From positions 62,001 to 126,000 of the forward strand of contig JASJPB010000025.1 in the NCBI GenBank assembly GCA_031426915.1: a stretch of DNA of 64,000 nucleotides. The letters are read 5' to 3'. Each line of letters begins with the position of its first letter. The first letter of the stretch is position 1. The notes beneath the pieces are model-generated. The model did not search any database. It was not told the DNA's origin and saw only the letters and a program-made list of their open reading frames with translations. Below are positions 42,042-50,926 of this stretch, piece by piece. Origin of the DNA: Sulfurimicrobium sp031426915 (lineage in GTDB: Bacteria; Pseudomonadota; Gammaproteobacteria; Burkholderiales; Sulfuricellaceae). The translations under genes were made by a program, and so were the position numbers.

Positions 42042-42197
42042 ATGGCAAAACCCAACTACGCCTACGAAAAACGCCAGAAAGAATTGGCCAAAAAGCAGAA
42101 GAAAGAAGAAAAGCAGCAGCAGAAAAACGCACCGGACAATAATCAGACTCAGGAACCACAAGTTCCGCAGCCCGAACAGCAGAACTCTGCTTCCTGA
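42042..42197 (+). CDS. Small highly charged protein, 51 residues
   Basis: A short open frame starts MAKPNYAYEKRQKELAKK, continues with a lysine/glutamate/glutamine-rich helix, and ends in a Q/P/N-rich tail. The ATG follows a good aggaa Shine-Dalgarno sequence. I recall short proteins with the same MAKPNYAYEKRQ opening as widespread and unannotated in betaproteobacteria. There is no cysteine, signal peptide or membrane segment. The function is unknown; the composition suggests a nucleic-acid or ribosome contact, which is speculation. Confidence 0.7.
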   Translation: MAKPNYAYEKRQKELAKKQKKEEKQQQKNAPDNNQTQEPQVPQPEQQNSAS

Positions 42198-42335
42198 TTT
42201 CCGGGCGGCGAATTTGATAGAACCAGGTGTTCAAGAACTTGCCGCCCAGCTCCCGATTTCTCAGCGTCCCGATCTTGCAGCAGCAAATGGCTGCGGTACG
42301 TGAGCGCCTGTCGGGCTTGTAGTATCATTCCTGCC

Positions 42336-43013
42336 GTGAATAGCCTGTTGCAACGCATCCCCGAACCCGAACTGATGGACGAGCCGGAGCAGGCCTGTGC
42401 TTATGCTGCAGCGGATTTCTCGGTGCCGCACAATGCTTTCGTGACATTTTTCCAGAAATGCTTCCCCGGCTTTACCCACGGCAAAGTCATTGATCTTGGC
42501 TGCGGCCCTGCCGATGTAAGCATCCGTTTTTCCCGCGCCTACCCTGACACCTCCGTCCTTGGCGTGGATGGGGCGGAAGCGATGCTGGCGCATGGCCGCA
42601 TCGCGGTGGAAAACGGTGGTCTGGGCCAGCGCCTGAGCCTGCAACAGCGCCGCTTGCCCGATGCGGATCTTCCCTTCGAAGCATTCGATGCCGTCATCAG
42701 CAACAGCCTGCTCCATCATCTCGACGACCCTGCTGTGCTGTGGCAGACTGTTCGGCACGTTGCCCGCCCCGGCGCAGCGATACTGGTCATGGATTTGATG
42801 CGTCCGGCGAGGATTACGGATGCAGAATCGCTGGCCCGTCTCTATGCTGCGGATGCACCCCCGGTGTTGCAGCACGATTTTTTCCACTCATTGCTTGCGG
42901 CCTATAACCCCGGCGAGGTTCGGCAGCAACTGGATAGCGCAGGGCTGATACAGTTGCAGGTCGAGGCGGTCAGCGACCGCCACCTGCTGGTTTGGGGGAC
43001 AATGGATGTTTGA
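42336..43013 (+). CDS. Class I SAM-dependent methyltransferase
   Basis: This 225-residue methyltransferase has motif I VIDLGCGPADVSIRF near residues 51-65, the acidic residue of motif II in VLGVDGAEAML, and SNSLLHHLDDPAVLW in the motif IV region. The start is probably the GTG at 42336, giving IPEPELMDEPEQ near the N-terminus as in relatives; ATG at 42375 is possible. Substrate unknown. The last eight bases overlap the CoA-binding protein gene, so it begins a cluster that leads into dapF-DUF484-xerC. Confidence 0.85.
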   Translation: MNSLLQRIPEPELMDEPEQACAYAAADFSVPHNAFVTFFQKCFPGFTHGKVIDLGCGPADVSIRFSRAYPDTSVLGVDGAEAMLAHGRIAVENGGLGQRLSLQQRRLPDADLPFEAFDAVISNSLLHHLDDPAVLWQTVRHVARPGAAILVMDLMRPARITDAESLARLYAADAPPVLQHDFFHSLLAAYNPGEVRQQLDSAGLIQLQVEAVSDRHLLVWGTMDV

Positions 43014-43419
43014 AAACCCGGCGCCAGGTGAAATACTCGCCCTGCTGAACAAGGTTCGCACCATCGCCGTGGTGGGCCTGTCGCCGCAACCGGCCCGCCC
43101 CAGCTATGTTGTCTCCAGGGCAATGCAGGGCTTCGGCTACCGCATTATCCCGGTGCGACCAGCGCTGAGCGAAGTGCTGGGGGAAAAGGCCTACGCGACC
43201 CTGGCCGAGGTGCCCGATAAAATCGAGCTGGTGAACGTGTTTCGCGCCGCCGAGCATGTGGACGCCATCGTGGACGAATGCCTGCGGCTGAACATTCCCG
43301 CCATCTGGATACAAGAAGGCATCGTCAACGAGGCAGCCGCACAACGGGCACGGGATGGCGGCATGGTCGTCGTGATGGACCGTTGCATTTACAAGGATTA
43401 TGTCGAGTTGTTTGCATAA
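43006..43419 (+). CDS. yccU: CoA-binding domain protein (YccU type)
   Basis: The 137-residue protein is a single Rossmann-like CoA-binding domain. Typical segments are RTIAVVGLSPQPARPSYVVS (18-37), GYRIIPVRP (45-53) and ELVNVFRAAEHVDAIVDECL, with IWIQEGIVNEAAA later. It has no catalytic partner domain and its role is unknown; it is thought to bind CoA or a nucleotide. It overlaps the methyltransferase upstream by eight bases and stops one base before the dapF start. Confidence 0.9.
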   Translation: MFENPAPGEILALLNKVRTIAVVGLSPQPARPSYVVSRAMQGFGYRIIPVRPALSEVLGEKAYATLAEVPDKIELVNVFRAAEHVDAIVDECLRLNIPAIWIQEGIVNEAAAQRARDGGMVVVMDRCIYKDYVELFA

Positions 43420-43420
43420 A

Positions 43421-44269
43421 ATGATTTTAAAATTCACCAAAATGCATGGCCTGGGCAATGATTTCGTCGTTATCGACGCCATCTCCCAGCATCTGGCACT
43501 GAGCGGCACGCAATTCCGCTTTCTCGCCGACCGCCACTTCGGTGTCGGCTGCGACCAGATCCTGCTGGTGGAAAAGCCCACTCGCGCCGACGCAGACTTC
43601 CGCTACCGCATCTTCAATGCCGACGGCGGCGAGGTGGAGCAGTGCGGCAATGGCGCCCGCTGTTTCGTACGCTTCGTGCACGACCAGGGTCTGACCAATA
43701 AAACCGAAATCCGGGTCGAGACTGCATCCGGTATTATCCAGCCGCGCCTGGAAGCGGATGGGCAGGTGACGGTGAACATGGGCGCGCCGCGCTTCGAGCC
43801 GAAAGATATTCCGTTCCTTGCCGGCGAGCGGGCGCCTACTTACCCACTCCGGATCGGCGACGCCACGATCAGCATCAGCGCCCTCTCCATGGGCAACCCC
43901 CACGCAGTGCAGGTGGTGAACGACGTGGATCGCGCGCCGGTGGCCGAGCAGGGACCGCTGATCGAGAACCACCCGGCCTTTCCGGCGCGGGTCAACGCGG
44001 GTTTCATGCAGGTTCTTGCGCGCGGACATATTAAACTGCGGGTATTCGAGCGCGGTTCGGGCGAGACCCTGGCCTGCGGCACCGGCGCCTGTGCCGCCGC
44101 AGTGACAGGCATCGTGCGCGGCCTGCTGGACAGCACGGTTACAGTCAGCACCCGGGGCGGAAATCTCACCATCCGCTGGGAAGGGGAAGAAAATCCGGTA
44201 TGGATGACGGGCCCCGCGGTTAGCGTATTCGAAGGCGAAATAAATCTATCACAAGGATTACAGACATGA
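43421..44269 (+). CDS. dapF: Diaminopimelate epimerase
   Basis: The enzyme converts LL- to meso-diaminopimelate for lysine and peptidoglycan synthesis. The two catalytic cysteines are C75 in VEQCGNGARC and C219 in ACGTGAC. The start KFTKMHGLGNDFVV and the 282-residue length are standard. The ATG at 43421 is used instead of an in-frame start at 43400, which would overlap the upstream gene. It is followed by DUF484 and xerC with overlapping codons, a conserved proteobacterial operon. Confidence 0.97.
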   Translation: MILKFTKMHGLGNDFVVIDAISQHLALSGTQFRFLADRHFGVGCDQILLVEKPTRADADFRYRIFNADGGEVEQCGNGARCFVRFVHDQGLTNKTEIRVETASGIIQPRLEADGQVTVNMGAPRFEPKDIPFLAGERAPTYPLRIGDATISISALSMGNPHAVQVVNDVDRAPVAEQGPLIENHPAFPARVNAGFMQVLARGHIKLRVFERGSGETLACGTGACAAAVTGIVRGLLDSTVTVSTRGGNLTIRWEGEENPVWMTGPAVSVFEGEINLSQGLQT

Positions 44270-44940
44270 ATTTGAATGCTGAGGCAGTAGCGGAATTCCT
44301 CAAGGAACACCCCGCTTTTTTCGAGGACAAACCCGGCCTGCTGGAGGAAATCGTCATACCCCATCCCCACGGTGGACGCGCCATTTCCCTGGCCGAAAGG
44401 CAACATCTGCAATTGCGGGAAAAGAACAAGCTGCTGGAATCAAAGCTGCGCGAACTACTGCAATTCGGCGAGGAAAACGATGCCATCGGCGAAAAAGTAC
44501 ACCGTTTCAGTCTTGCCCTGCTCAGTGCCCGCACCCTTGAATCGCTGCTGCCCACCATCACCCTCAGCCTGCGCGAGGATTTTGCAGTGCCGCATGTGGC
44601 CCTGCGCATCTGGGCCATGCCGGCTCAACCCGCAGACCAGGCCGAATTCGGGGTGGTGAGCAGCGAACTCAAGACGTTTGGCGAGGCCCTGGTGCGCCCC
44701 TTTTGCGACAACCACGCACCGTTCGAATCCGCATCCTGGTTCGGCGACGCCGCACCCCTGCTGAAATCCTTCGCCGTGGTGGCGTTACGTAGTGAAAACG
44801 TGTTCGGCTTGCTGGTTTTGGCCAGCGAGGAGGCTCAGCGTTTCTACCCGGAAATGGGCACGCTGTATCTCAAGCGCATCGGTGAACTGGCCACCGTTGC
44901 ACTGATGCCCTATATCGCCGAGGGCAAGGACGCCGCCTGA
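44266..44940 (+). CDS. DUF484 family protein
   Basis: The 224-residue protein matches DUF484, a GAF-like domain protein always found between dapF and xerC in many proteobacteria. It opens with AVAEFLKEHPAFFEDKPGLL (6-25 region), then IPHPHGGRAISLAERQ and a coiled segment, and a C-terminal GAF-like region with VALRSENVFGLLVLAS. The function is unknown. It overlaps dapF by four bases (ATGA) and xerC by one (TGATG), so the three are translationally coupled. Confidence 0.93.
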   Translation: MNLNAEAVAEFLKEHPAFFEDKPGLLEEIVIPHPHGGRAISLAERQHLQLREKNKLLESKLRELLQFGEENDAIGEKVHRFSLALLSARTLESLLPTITLSLREDFAVPHVALRIWAMPAQPADQAEFGVVSSELKTFGEALVRPFCDNHAPFESASWFGDAAPLLKSFAVVALRSENVFGLLVLASEEAQRFYPEMGTLYLKRIGELATVALMPYIAEGKDAA

Positions 44941-45842
44941 TGACCCAGGAGGGGGAGGGCAACGCCTCGCTGCTGCAGCGCTACCTCTCCCATCTCCAGC
45001 ACGAGCGCCGCCTGTCCCCGCTGACCGGAAAAAATTACGCCCGGGATATTGCGGAATTGTTCCACCTCGCGGGCGACATCCCGCTGGCCGGGCTGGGAAT
45101 CCATCACATCCGGCGCTTCGTCGCCCAGCTTCATGGCAAGGGCTTGAGCAGCCGCACCCTGGCCCGCATGCTTTCCGCATGGCGCGGATTTTACGCCTAC
45201 TTGGGACATCATCAGGGATATACCCAGAACCCCTGCGTCGGCCTGAAAGCCCCCAAGGCGGCCAAAACCCTGCCCCAGGCCCTATCCCCGGAACAGGCCG
45301 CCCATTTGATGGAAATCCCGGAGGATGACACCCTCTCGCTGCGCGATCGGGCCATGCTGGAACTGCTTTATTCCTCCGGCCTGCGCCTGGCCGAACTGGT
45401 GGGGGCAAACCTGGAGGACATGGATTTCGCGGCAGGAGAAGTGCGCGTCACCGGTAAAGGAAACAAGACCCGCATTATTCCGCTGGGACGACTGGCGACG
45501 GAAGCCATCCGGCACTGGCTAAAGCAGCGAGCACTGCTGGCTCGGGCGGGGGAGAAAGCGGTATTCGTGGGCAAAACCGGCAACCGGCTTAGCCCCCGTG
45601 CGGTGCAGTTGCGGCTCAAGCAATGGGGCATCAGGCTCGGCATCAACGCCAACATCCATCCCCACGTGCTGCGCCACTCCTTCGCCACCCACGTCTTGCA
45701 ATCAAGCGGCGACTTGAGGGCGGTGCAGGAAATGCTGGGCCACGCCAATATCTCGACCACACAGGTGTATACCCACCTGGATTTTCAGCATCTGGCCAAG
45801 GTTTACGACGCCGCCCACCCAAGGGCCAAGAAAAAGACCTGA
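44940..45842 (+). CDS. xerC: Site-specific tyrosine recombinase XerC
   Basis: XerC acts with XerD at dif to resolve chromosome dimers at cell division. The catalytic residues are all visible: R149 in SSGLRLAEL, K173 in TGKGNKTR, H242 and R245 in HVLRH, H268 in LGHANISTTQVYTH and nucleophile Y277. An N-terminal SAM-like core-binding domain spans about 8-95. The 300-residue length is normal. Position after dapF-DUF484 makes this the housekeeping XerC rather than an integron or phage integrase. No dif site is seen nearby. Confidence 0.96.
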   Translation: MTQEGEGNASLLQRYLSHLQHERRLSPLTGKNYARDIAELFHLAGDIPLAGLGIHHIRRFVAQLHGKGLSSRTLARMLSAWRGFYAYLGHHQGYTQNPCVGLKAPKAAKTLPQALSPEQAAHLMEIPEDDTLSLRDRAMLELLYSSGLRLAELVGANLEDMDFAAGEVRVTGKGNKTRIIPLGRLATEAIRHWLKQRALLARAGEKAVFVGKTGNRLSPRAVQLRLKQWGIRLGINANIHPHVLRHSFATHVLQSSGDLRAVQEMLGHANISTTQVYTHLDFQHLAKVYDAAHPRAKKKT

Positions 45843-45852
45843 CAGCGGCGGA

Positions 45853-46458
45853 TCAGACCGCCTTCCGTGCCACCAGATCCACCAGCGCCGACATCCCGCT
45901 ATGGCCGGGGCCTTCGCGGATCTCGTCGTCATGTTCAAGCAGATGCATGATTTCCAGGGCGCCGAAATCGCGCCGCAAGTCTGCTGCGCTATACAGGTTG
46001 TCGATATTGGAAGGACCACCGGTCCGGTATTCCAGCTGTTTAGGCGTGTAACCCTGCAACAGCAGCAACCCACCCGGCTTCAGGGCTTGCTGCATGGCGG
46101 CATGCAGCGCGGGACGCTCGGCGGACGAGGCGAACTGGATAAAGACAGCCACAATCACGTCGAAACGTTTTTCGCCCCAGTTCCAGCTATGCAGGTCGGC
46201 CAGTTCGGTCTGGAGCACCACACCTCTGGCCTCGGCCAGCTTGCGCGACTTTTGCAGCGCCTTTTCGGAAAAATCCACCGCCAGCACATCCAGGCCCTGC
46301 TCGGCCAGCCACACGCCGTTGCGACCTTCGCCATCCGCCACCGCCAGGGCGGATAGCCCGGGCCGCAGCAAATACGCCTGGGACGCCAGGAAAGCGTTAG
46401 GTGTGGTGCCGTAGAAGTAGTCCGGCCCGCCGAAACGTTCGTTCCAGAAATCCATCAT
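45853..46458 (-). CDS. SAM-dependent methyltransferase, TehB/thiopurine type
   Basis: The 201-residue protein begins FWNERFGGPDYFYGTTPNAFL, the start of small methyltransferases related to tellurite-resistance TehB and thiopurine methyltransferases. Motif I is ALAVADGEGRNGVWLA near 38-53 and motif II VDFSEKALQKS. It is the last gene of the pepP-ubiH-ubi-dsbC operon, starting three bases after the dsbC stop, and converges with xerC. A small toxic chalcogen or thiol compound as substrate is possible, given dsbC as neighbour, but not shown. Confidence 0.87.
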   Translation of the reverse strand: MMDFWNERFGGPDYFYGTTPNAFLASQAYLLRPGLSALAVADGEGRNGVWLAEQGLDVLAVDFSEKALQKSRKLAEARGVVLQTELADLHSWNWGEKRFDVIVAVFIQFASSAERPALHAAMQQALKPGGLLLLQGYTPKQLEYRTGGPSNIDNLYSAADLRRDFGALEIMHLLEHDDEIREGPGHSGMSALVDLVARKAV

Positions 46459-46461
46459 GGA

Positions 46462-47184
46462 TTATTTCCCGTTCTGGGCGCCCAGCATCTGTTCCAGCTT
46501 CGCGGCCGGGACCATGCCCGGAACACGACGGCCATCGGCAAAAACGATGGTGGGGGTACCGTTTACACCGAGCTTCTTGCCCAGTTCCACGGTCTTGGCC
46601 ACCGGGTTGTCGCAGTTTCCATCATTTTTCGCCAGGGTATTTTTAAGCATCCAATCGTCCCAGGCCTTGACGCGATCCGGTGCACACCAGATTTGCTTGG
46701 ATTTTTTGCCTGCATCCGGATGCAAGCTGTCTATCGGGTAAAGGAAGGTGTAAACCGTGATGTCTTTCACATTGGCAAGCTCCTGCTCGAACTTCTTGCA
46801 GTAGGGGCAGTCCGCATCGGCGAACACTGCTATCTTGCGGCTGCCGTTGCCCTTCACCACCTTGATGGCGGATTCGAAAGGCAGAGCATCGAACTTCACC
46901 GCGGTCAGCTTCTGCATGCGTTCTTCAGTTAGGTTCTTCTGAGATTTGAGATCCAGCATCGCGCCCATGAACAGGTAGTTGGCCTTTTCGTCGGCATAAA
47001 TTATCTGGGGTCCTTCCGTGACCACTTCGTACAAGCCGGCATAAGACGTCTTGGTCACAGTCTGCACCTTGGCGCCGGGAAACTTGGTTTCGATGGTTTT
47101 CTTGATCAACCCTTCATCGGCATAAGCCGCGGTGGCAAGCAGGGAAAGCAACATGGGCGCGGCAAGGCGTTGGAGAGAGAACAT
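46462..47184 (-). CDS. dsbC: Thiol:disulfide interchange protein DsbC
   Basis: DsbC is a periplasmic disulfide isomerase that corrects wrong disulfides and is reduced by DsbD. The 240-residue protein has a signal peptide (LAAPMLLSLLATAAYA), an N-terminal dimerisation domain, and a thioredoxin domain with active site CPYC (C126-C129). The cis-proline segment is GTPTIVFADGRR. A second cysteine pair (IWCAPD and GNCDNP) matches the structural disulfide. The ATG at 47184 follows an aggaa Shine-Dalgarno sequence. It lies 43 bp after the ubiquinone hydroxylase gene in the same direction. Confidence 0.95.
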   Translation of the reverse strand: MFSLQRLAAPMLLSLLATAAYADEGLIKKTIETKFPGAKVQTVTKTSYAGLYEVVTEGPQIIYADEKANYLFMGAMLDLKSQKNLTEERMQKLTAVKFDALPFESAIKVVKGNGSRKIAVFADADCPYCKKFEQELANVKDITVYTFLYPIDSLHPDAGKKSKQIWCAPDRVKAWDDWMLKNTLAKNDGNCDNPVAKTVELGKKLGVNGTPTIVFADGRRVPGMVPAAKLEQMLGAQNGK

Positions 47185-47227
47185 GGTATTTCCTAGAATT
47201 GAATTAAGTAAGAAAGACTGCGGGATT

Positions 47228-48403
47228 TTACCCGAGTTCCCCGATGGCATGGCGTATCAGGCGATTTTTCAGGCCATCGAGATGATTGGTCAGGCTCAGC
47301 CCCTTGTTGCGCAAGGCTTTCAGCAGCGGGTCGGCATTGTTGAAGAGTTTATGCAGCCCGTCGGTAACCAGTTGCATGGCGAGAATGTCTTCCTTGCGCG
47401 CACGCTCGTAGCGACGCAGCAGGGTAGGGTCGCCGCAATCACGCTGCGGTTCGCGCTTCAGCAACACTTGGGAAAGCAGGCTGGCATCCTGGAAACCGAG
47501 ATTGACGCCCTGACCGGAGAGCGGATGAACATTGTGCGCGGCATCGCCGATCAGCGCCACGCGAGGCTTGACCAGATGCTCAAGATTGAGCAGGCGCAGC
47601 GAGAAAGCAGCAGGAGGCGTAATCAGACGCAGTGAACCCAGGGTGTTCTTGCCGGCTTCCTGCACTCGGCGGCAGAATTCTTCCGGCGCCAGCGCCACCA
47701 GTTCCTGAGCCAGCGTCTCGTAGGCAGACCAGACGATGGAAATCCGCTTGCCCGGCAAAGGCAGATAGGCCAGGATACCGTCCTCGCGAAACCACTGGTA
47801 AGCACAATCGCGGTGCGGCTTTTCAATTTCGAAGTTGGCCACCACGCCCATCTGCCCATATTCACGGGGCCTGGCCTCGATGCCAGCCTGATTGCGTACC
47901 CAGGATTCACGCCCGTCGGCACCCACGATCAGCTTGGACTGCAATTCACGCCCGTCCTGCATGCCGAGATAGGCAGCCTCGTCGCCGATTTCCAGTGCGA
48001 CGCAAGCAGCGGGGCAGAAGATTTCCAGGTTGGATTGCCCCTGCAGCGCCTGCCACAGCCCGTCCTGCATCAGGCGGCTCTCGGCGATGAAAGCCAGTTC
48101 GGAAACGCCCGCCTGGTATGCGGTGAAATCGAGGCAGGCGGCCGGATCGTCGCCCCACACATGCATTTCATGCACGGGTGAAATGCGGCTCTGATCCAGG
48201 CCGCTCCAAATACCGGACTTGTCGAGAAAACGGGCATTGGCCGGGTTGATGGCGTAGATGCGGGCGTCCCAGCTTTCGTCCTGCGGCAGCGGTGCCGGGG
48301 CACGCCCCTCGACCAGCGCCAGCTTTAACTCGCTGTCCTTGAGCGCCACGGCCAGGGAGGCGCCCACCAGACCCGCGCCAACGATTACAACATCGAATTC
48401 CAT
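47228..48403 (-). CDS. Ubiquinone biosynthesis FAD hydroxylase (UbiI/UbiF/VisC-like)
   Basis: A flavin monooxygenase of the UbiH/UbiF/COQ6 family, 391 residues. It has the N-terminal FAD motif VVIVGAGLVGASLA (residues 5-18), the middle DG motif LIVGADGRESWVR, and the C-terminal FAD motif GDAAHNVHPLSGQGVNLGFQD. It hydroxylates a position of the ubiquinone ring; which one (C5, C6 or C1) cannot be read from the sequence, since these enzymes vary in regioselectivity in betaproteobacteria. The ATG at 48403 overlaps the stop of ubiH (TGATG). A longer open frame upstream is only a shadow of ubiH. Confidence 0.92.
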   Translation of the reverse strand: MEFDVVIVGAGLVGASLAVALKDSELKLALVEGRAPAPLPQDESWDARIYAINPANARFLDKSGIWSGLDQSRISPVHEMHVWGDDPAACLDFTAYQAGVSELAFIAESRLMQDGLWQALQGQSNLEIFCPAACVALEIGDEAAYLGMQDGRELQSKLIVGADGRESWVRNQAGIEARPREYGQMGVVANFEIEKPHRDCAYQWFREDGILAYLPLPGKRISIVWSAYETLAQELVALAPEEFCRRVQEAGKNTLGSLRLITPPAAFSLRLLNLEHLVKPRVALIGDAAHNVHPLSGQGVNLGFQDASLLSQVLLKREPQRDCGDPTLLRRYERARKEDILAMQLVTDGLHKLFNNADPLLKALRNKGLSLTNHLDGLKNRLIRHAIGELG

Positions 48404-49566
48404 CAGCCTTTTGCTCCGAAAATCATCTTGCGCGCCACTAGGCGTTTCGCTGCCGGCATCAGATCCAGCGCCGCCAGCGCCAGGCCGCGCCCGAGGCCGA
48501 GGCCCGCGTAGTCGTTGGAAAACGTCCGCACCAGCATATCCGTGAACAGGATGCCGCCGCCAGTATCGGGGCGGCGCCGCATGCTGTAGCGCGCCAGCAT
48601 GGCTGGGTTGCCGATCTCGGCGCGTGCCGCACTCATCACCTCTTCCCCTAGTTCCCAGGCATCGCGCAAGCCAAGGTTGAAACCCTGACCCGCCACCGGG
48701 TGCATGGTCTGGGCCGCGTTGCCGATCAGCGCCATGCGCTGCGCCGTGATGGGGCGGGCATACTTGAGGCTCAAGGGGAAGCTGGTGCGTGGTCCGGCAT
48801 GGGTAAAAGCACCCACACGATCCCCGAAGCGTTGGTGCAGCTTTTGCAGGAAAGCCGTATCGTCGAGCTGGAGCAGGCTTTCCGCTTCCTCCGGCCGGGC
48901 CGTCCACACCAGATCGAAGCCCTCGCCGGAAGGCAGCAAGGCCATCGGCCCGTAGGGCGTGAAGCGTTCGTAAGCGATATTGCGCTGCGGCTGTTCGGTG
49001 CTGACATGGCAAATCACCGCCGTCTGGTCGTAGTCCACCGTATGGCGCGCCACGCCGGGCACCTGGGCCAGGTTGCGCCCGCCGTCGGCCAGCACCAGCA
49101 GGCTGGCCGTGACTTCATGGTGCTCGCCGTTCCAGTCAAATTCCGCCACACCGAAACCCGGCGTGGTTTTCACCCCGCGCACCGCCGCGCCGCCCAGGTA
49201 AAAGGGATTGGCCTGCTGCAAGACCTGATGCAAAGCCACGCTGAGCGCAGAATAATTGACCACATAACCCAGTGCCGGCACCCCGCTTTCAGTAGCAGTG
49301 AGCACCGCCCGCCCGAAGCCGCCACGCTGGGAAATATGAATGATCTCGATCGGCGTCGCGCCGGTAATGACATCCCAGACCCCGAGCCGCTGCAGCAGGA
49401 TTCTCGCCCCATAAGACAAAGCCAGGGCGCGCGGATCGGCGGGACCGGAAAAATCGTTGCGCGCTTCCAGCACCATTACCTTGAGTTCGCTGTCCCGCAA
49501 AGCCAAAGCAAGCGCCGCACCCGCCGGGCCGCCCCCGATGATGAGCACGTCGACATGGTTAAGCAT
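48403..49566 (-). CDS. ubiH: UbiH-like ubiquinone hydroxylase
   Basis: The second FAD monooxygenase of the pair, 387 residues, with DVLIIGGGPAGAALALAL (6-23), LVLADGGRN as DG motif, and GNAAQTMHPVAGQGFNLGLRD as C-terminal FAD motif. The GNAAQT form is that of E. coli UbiH, which hydroxylates C6 of 2-octaprenylphenol derivatives. It overlaps pepP upstream by eight bases and the partner hydroxylase downstream by one codon edge. The order pepP-ubiH-ubiI is that of E. coli, supporting the call. Confidence 0.93.
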   Translation of the reverse strand: MLNHVDVLIIGGGPAGAALALALRDSELKVMVLEARNDFSGPADPRALALSYGARILLQRLGVWDVITGATPIEIIHISQRGGFGRAVLTATESGVPALGYVVNYSALSVALHQVLQQANPFYLGGAAVRGVKTTPGFGVAEFDWNGEHHEVTASLLVLADGGRNLAQVPGVARHTVDYDQTAVICHVSTEQPQRNIAYERFTPYGPMALLPSGEGFDLVWTARPEEAESLLQLDDTAFLQKLHQRFGDRVGAFTHAGPRTSFPLSLKYARPITAQRMALIGNAAQTMHPVAGQGFNLGLRDAWELGEEVMSAARAEIGNPAMLARYSMRRRPDTGGGILFTDMLVRTFSNDYAGLGLGRGLALAALDLMPAAKRLVARKMIFGAKG

Positions 49567-50869
49567 GCGTTGCCCCCATCACGGTCTCGATCTCCGCCAC
49601 CGTCTTGGGTGCCGCCACGCTCAGCACTTCGCAGCCGTTTTCCGTGACCACCACATCGTCCTCGATGCGGATGCCGATATTCCAGAAATGCTCCGGCACA
49701 TTGTCGGCGGGGCGAATGTAGCAACCCGGCTCCACAGTCAGCGCCATACCCGGCTGGAGCGCGCGCCATGCGCCGCCCTGCTTGTATTCGCCCACGTCAT
49801 GCACGTCCATGCCCAGCCAGTGGCCGGTACGGTGCATGTAGAACTGCTTGTAGCTTTCCTTTTCCAGCACCTCGTCCAGGCTGCCACGGCACAGGCCGAA
49901 GTCGATGAAGCCCCGAGCCAGCACCCGTAGCGCCGCTTCGTGAGGTTCATTCCAGTGATTGCCGGGTTTCACGTGGAACAGCGCCGCCGCCTGGGCCGCC
50001 AACACCAGCTCGTAAACATCCTTCTGCACCGCGCTGAATTTGCCATTGACCGGAAAGGTGCGGGTGATGTCGGCCGCGTAACCATCCAGCTCACAAGCGG
50101 CGTCGATCAACACCAGTTCGCCATCCTTGAGCGGCGCATCGTTGAAAACATAATGCAGCACGCAGGCGTTGGCACCGCTTGCCACGATGGAGGTATAGGC
50201 GGGCGCCTGCGAACCGTGGCGGCGAAATTCGTGCAGCAACTCGGCCTCGAGCTCGAATTCGCTGCTGCCAGGGCGCGTTTGCCGCATCGCCCGCACATGG
50301 GCGGCAGCAGAAATTTCGGCAGCACGGCGCATTATGGCGATTTCCTGTTCATCCTTGATGAGACGCATCTCATCCAGCAGGGCACGCACATCCTGGATCG
50401 CGCCGGGTGCGGCGATGCCGCTCCTGACCTGCTCCCGCACGCTATTGAGCCAGCCCACCGCACGGGCGTCCCAGGCGCTGTCGGCGCCAAGGTGGAAAAA
50501 CAGGCTGGGTTGATCCACCAGCAACTTGGGCAACATTTCATCCAGCTGGGCAATGGGGTAAGCCTCATCGAAGCCAAACACTTCCTTTGCCCCTTCCGGG
50601 CCATGCCGGAAACCATCCCAGATTTCCCGCTCAAGGCTCTTTTCGCGGCAAAACAATATACTTTTGGCAGGATTCCCGCCCAGCAACACCAGCACCGCCT
50701 CCGGCTCGGCAAAACCGGTAAGATAGTGAAAATAACTGTCAAACCGGAACAAATAGTGGCTATCCCGGTTGCGCGTGCGCTCCGGGGCGGTGGGGATGAC
50801 GGCCACGCCGGCCTGCATGGCTTGCGCCAGACGCAAGCGGCGTTGCTGATAAATGGAAATGTTGCTCAT
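49559..50869 (-). CDS. pepP: Xaa-Pro aminopeptidase
   Basis: A metallopeptidase of family M24 that removes an N-terminal residue before proline. From the ATG at 50869 it has 436 residues: N-terminal creatinase-like domain (about 1-170) and C-terminal pita-bread domain. The metal ligands are present: the two aspartates in IDAACELDGYAADITRTF, the histidine in GHWLGMDVHD, and the glutamates in VEPGCYI and RIEDDVVV. The frame extends far upstream without family match, so the start is chosen at MSNISIYQQRR. First gene of the pepP-ubiH-ubi-dsbC-methyltransferase operon, divergent from rlpA. Confidence 0.95.
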   Translation of the reverse strand: MSNISIYQQRRLRLAQAMQAGVAVIPTAPERTRNRDSHYLFRFDSYFHYLTGFAEPEAVLVLLGGNPAKSILFCREKSLEREIWDGFRHGPEGAKEVFGFDEAYPIAQLDEMLPKLLVDQPSLFFHLGADSAWDARAVGWLNSVREQVRSGIAAPGAIQDVRALLDEMRLIKDEQEIAIMRRAAEISAAAHVRAMRQTRPGSSEFELEAELLHEFRRHGSQAPAYTSIVASGANACVLHYVFNDAPLKDGELVLIDAACELDGYAADITRTFPVNGKFSAVQKDVYELVLAAQAAALFHVKPGNHWNEPHEAALRVLARGFIDFGLCRGSLDEVLEKESYKQFYMHRTGHWLGMDVHDVGEYKQGGAWRALQPGMALTVEPGCYIRPADNVPEHFWNIGIRIEDDVVVTENGCEVLSVAAPKTVAEIETVMGATHA

Positions 50870-50926
50870 GGCGCTGAAACAGTTAGAATTTGATCGATTA
50901 TTCAGGATTTGGCAGGCAAAAGCAAA

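Noticed and set aside
44940..45842. Integron or phage integrase
   Set aside because: Position after dapF-DUF484 and normal length identify housekeeping XerC; no attC array or phage genes.
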